Assembly (NCBI GenBank): GCA_037013685.1 | Contig: CM072884.1 | Coordinates: 104,707,548 to 104,771,547, forward strand | From: Acridotheres tristis | Taxonomy: Eukaryota > Chordata > Aves > Passeriformes > Sturnidae | DNA: 64,000 nucleotides | Reading direction: 5' to 3' | In this document: one piece after another, positions 61,601 to 64,000 of the stretch | How positions within the stretch are numbered: the stretch's first letter is position 1 | Layout: every line of letters begins with the position of its first letter | Notes under the pieces: model-generated | What the model was told of the DNA's origin: nothing | The model's input: the letters and a program-made list of their open reading frames with translations, nothing else | Database searches by the model: none | Position numbers and translations under genes: made by a program

Positions 61601-64000
61601 AAACCTTATAAATGAAGGCCTGGGTGGAAGGAACATACAAAATAAAATAAGAATGCTAAGAGCCTATATATATATATACACATATATATTTCCTGTACAT
61701 GCAATCATATTCACTCAGAAATTTACTGTGAAGTAGAGCTTTATGAAGTAGAATGGTACAGTAGATGACAACCAGCAACCAAACATGGAAACAAAAAGTA
61801 GGCATGCTGACACATTAGGGCAGCTGCAAAGGACAGCCCAATAATTTTGATGGCTTTTGCCATTGTCCTGAGACTTTTCTGCTTGTAATATCTCAGTTGA
61901 ACTAACATTTACTTCAACCTCAGCTGCTTTGGGTTTTGTTAGGGAATGCATTTAATTCAAAATAAAAATTGCCTTTCCTAGATTTTTCCAGTTATGGGAG
62001 ATTTTACTTGTTTCTTTCTTGATCTGCACTAAAAATTCCAGGGATGATATTTTATTGCTACAGCGGGCAAAAACAAAGTGCATTCTTAGATGCTTCCTGA
62101 AAGGTGCATTGTCCTAACTTTCAGAAATCATCCAATCATGTGCATGATGAGGCACACAAAAATCATAGGAAAAAGTTAAACATTTGAGCATAATATACTG
62201 CTATACTTTAAGACGTTATTTCCATATCATCATTATGTTTCTAAACTATGTTAGCCTTTATTTCTGGCCTCTTCCACCATATTTTTTTCTTGGTTTGGTG
62301 CTTCGTAATTTTGAGCCACATCTGAGTATGTTCCCTACCCATATTGTACCTATATATCTTGCACAGCTTTTGCTTCCAATAGAGCCTTGTAAAATTTCTT
62401 CAAAGAATGATTTATGCAAGGCAGAAAAAGTGCTACATTCACATGTAAAAATTATACTACGATATTGTTCTCCCAGGAGTCATAAACAGATCAGAGTCCA
62501 GTTTGTGCTATGGAAAAAGAACTATGAACCTCACTGGGACTTTAAATCACAATATGCTGGCTCTGAATTGAAGATCCATTTTCTATCATGTCCCATTAGG
62601 CTATCAACAATCTGTTTGTTTATAGAAGTTAATTTTAAACTTTTAGCAAAGAAAAAAAGGAAACTGGAGGTGTTGCCCAGCTTTCAATCAAGCTTGACCT
62701 TATTCCAGAAAAAAAAGTGCATTGTTGTGCAGTGTTTTCAAATTAATTCCTCAAAAACTATAGATATTAAATAATATTTTTCTGTTTCCTAAGAATGTTA
62801 GGAAATAATCTCACAAAACTAGGAATAATTTTATTCTGCACAGTCATCTGTGGACACAGGGAAAAGTGTAAAATAAATTCTCATCTTGTCATAGTTTTCC
62901 ATCACTGGCTACAGCTTCAGATCTGAACTGGTAAAGTCACTTAATTGCAAAAGAAAAGCAGAGAAACCAGTAGAAACTTAATTCTTTATCACTTCTTTTA
63001 TTTAAACAAAATAACAGTCAAAAATCTAACAAAAATACCACTCACAATGTCACTCAATTTATCAGAGAGTCCATTTAAATGTAACCAATTGGGGAAAAAG
63101 TGATTGAGACAGCGTAAAATACAGTAAAGAATCTCTAAGTTCTATGTGTGCTTTTTCGACCTTTGGGTAAGACTTGAATAAAAAAATATCTCATACTTGA
63201 AGAACTAGGCTTAAATCATATAACTGTAATTAAATTAGGACTTTTGTTGACTAGACAACAGGTTAATAAGATAGGAGAAAATACTACATATTTCTAGATT
63301 TTCTCTGAATGTTTTTCTTTTGATTATGACATCTGGACAATTTTTATATACTTAATAGAATATGGCAGCTGATTTCTGACTCACACTACGACTGCAAGCA
63401 TTGGAGGGCTGGAAATATGGAATGGAGAAGAACAGTTTGCCTCTTCTGACAGAAGGACATTTTGACCAATACTGGTCATTGTTCTGAATTAGTTTAATGA
63501 CAATGACCATGTAATAGGAATAATGTTAGTTCAAATCATGGTAATAGCTGAAGAGGTCCTCTGGAAATAATTCCATGCAGAAAAGAAATATTCTTGAGCT
63601 GTGTTAAAACCTCATATTCGTCCAAATACTGTATTTTATGCCGAAATATGCATTTTAGTTACTGGTTGCTAAACTTTAATTGGTAGTTATCCTGACTTGT
63701 CATTCTTCAAAAAACAGATATATTAGATTTATATATTCAGATATATGTGTGGAAATCACTGGTACATGTCCTCATGTCAGACAGCTGAGATCTAAATTTT
63801 TCAATGAAAAAATGAAAGCTGTGAAAGACTGAATTTATTAGGGGTCACTTGCCTTGGCTTTTCTTTGTTGCAAAAAAACCCATAAAACCTGTATTGCATA
63901 GCTCAATGGCTAGCAAAGGACTTGAATTTCAATTTCTAATATTTTGATTTTTTCGTTTTGCTACTTCTTATACTTTCTTTAGGTTCTTTCCTATATAAAC
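58651..64000. other. AT-rich non-coding DNA, no gene seen
   Basis: No named repeat or supported exon is visible. A TA dinucleotide tract lies at 61664-61690. The longest reading frame of the whole window (196 codons, 62184-62774, plus strand) lies here. It opens with TTG, its first ATG is about 17 codons in, and its product is Lys/Leu/Phe/Ile-rich with no recognisable domain, so I treat it as chance. Confidence 0.55.
61664..61690. repeat. TA dinucleotide microsatellite
   Basis: CTATATATATATATATACAC followed by ATATATATT, a short interrupted TA repeat. Confidence 0.9.

Overview
This window looks like nuclear genomic DNA from a bird, probably a songbird. The evidence is at least seven CR1 retrotransposon pieces with the avian 3' signature (a 'TTCCAACC...ATTCTATGATTCT'-type tail, read in either direction) and three LTR segments that resemble avian endogenous retrovirus LTR families. 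Family identity is recognised from memory of those repeats, not from a search. The background is AT-rich, CpG-poor and full of A/T homopolymers, as in an avian gene desert or a very long intron. There is no bacterial-style gene organisation, and no operon, tRNA, rRNA or CRISPR array that I can see.

I found no protein-coding gene I can defend. The open reading frames are short, mostly lack a convincing ATG or splice context, and are at the level expected by chance. The two longest (196 codons at 62184-62774, opening with TTG, and 178 codons at 12783-13319 on the minus strand) match no family I recognise.

Layout: 1-2.1 kb is AT-rich. A truncated LTR lies near 2.12-2.39 kb. CR1 copies lie at 4.3-4.67 (+), 13.62-13.93 (+), 17.9-18.07 (-), 25.19-25.41 (-), 26.0-26.39 (-), 30.3-30.59 (-) and 32.63-33.28 kb (+, the longest, with decayed reverse-transcriptase C-terminal coding and a double 3' tail). 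An LTR-like segment with TATA and polyA signals lies at 35.57-36.17 kb. A long GGGAA polypurine microsatellite lies at 45.73-45.95 kb. A solo-LTR-like element on the minus strand lies at 46.19-46.75 kb. At 58.48-58.65 kb a C-rich, G-poor homopolymer block looks like poor-quality sequence.

The one place that may matter for gene expression is 49.69-50.30 kb. It is a CpG-enriched block in an otherwise CpG-poor window, with a near-consensus minus-strand 5' splice site at 49968/49967. I read it as a candidate promoter plus 5' untranslated first exon of a minus-strand gene, whose remaining exons would lie to the left, mostly or wholly outside this window. AT-rich non-repeat stretches at 9.4, 48.4 and 51.5 kb could be conserved non-coding elements, but only alignment to other genomes can show that. 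I did not find a convincing undescribed biological system.
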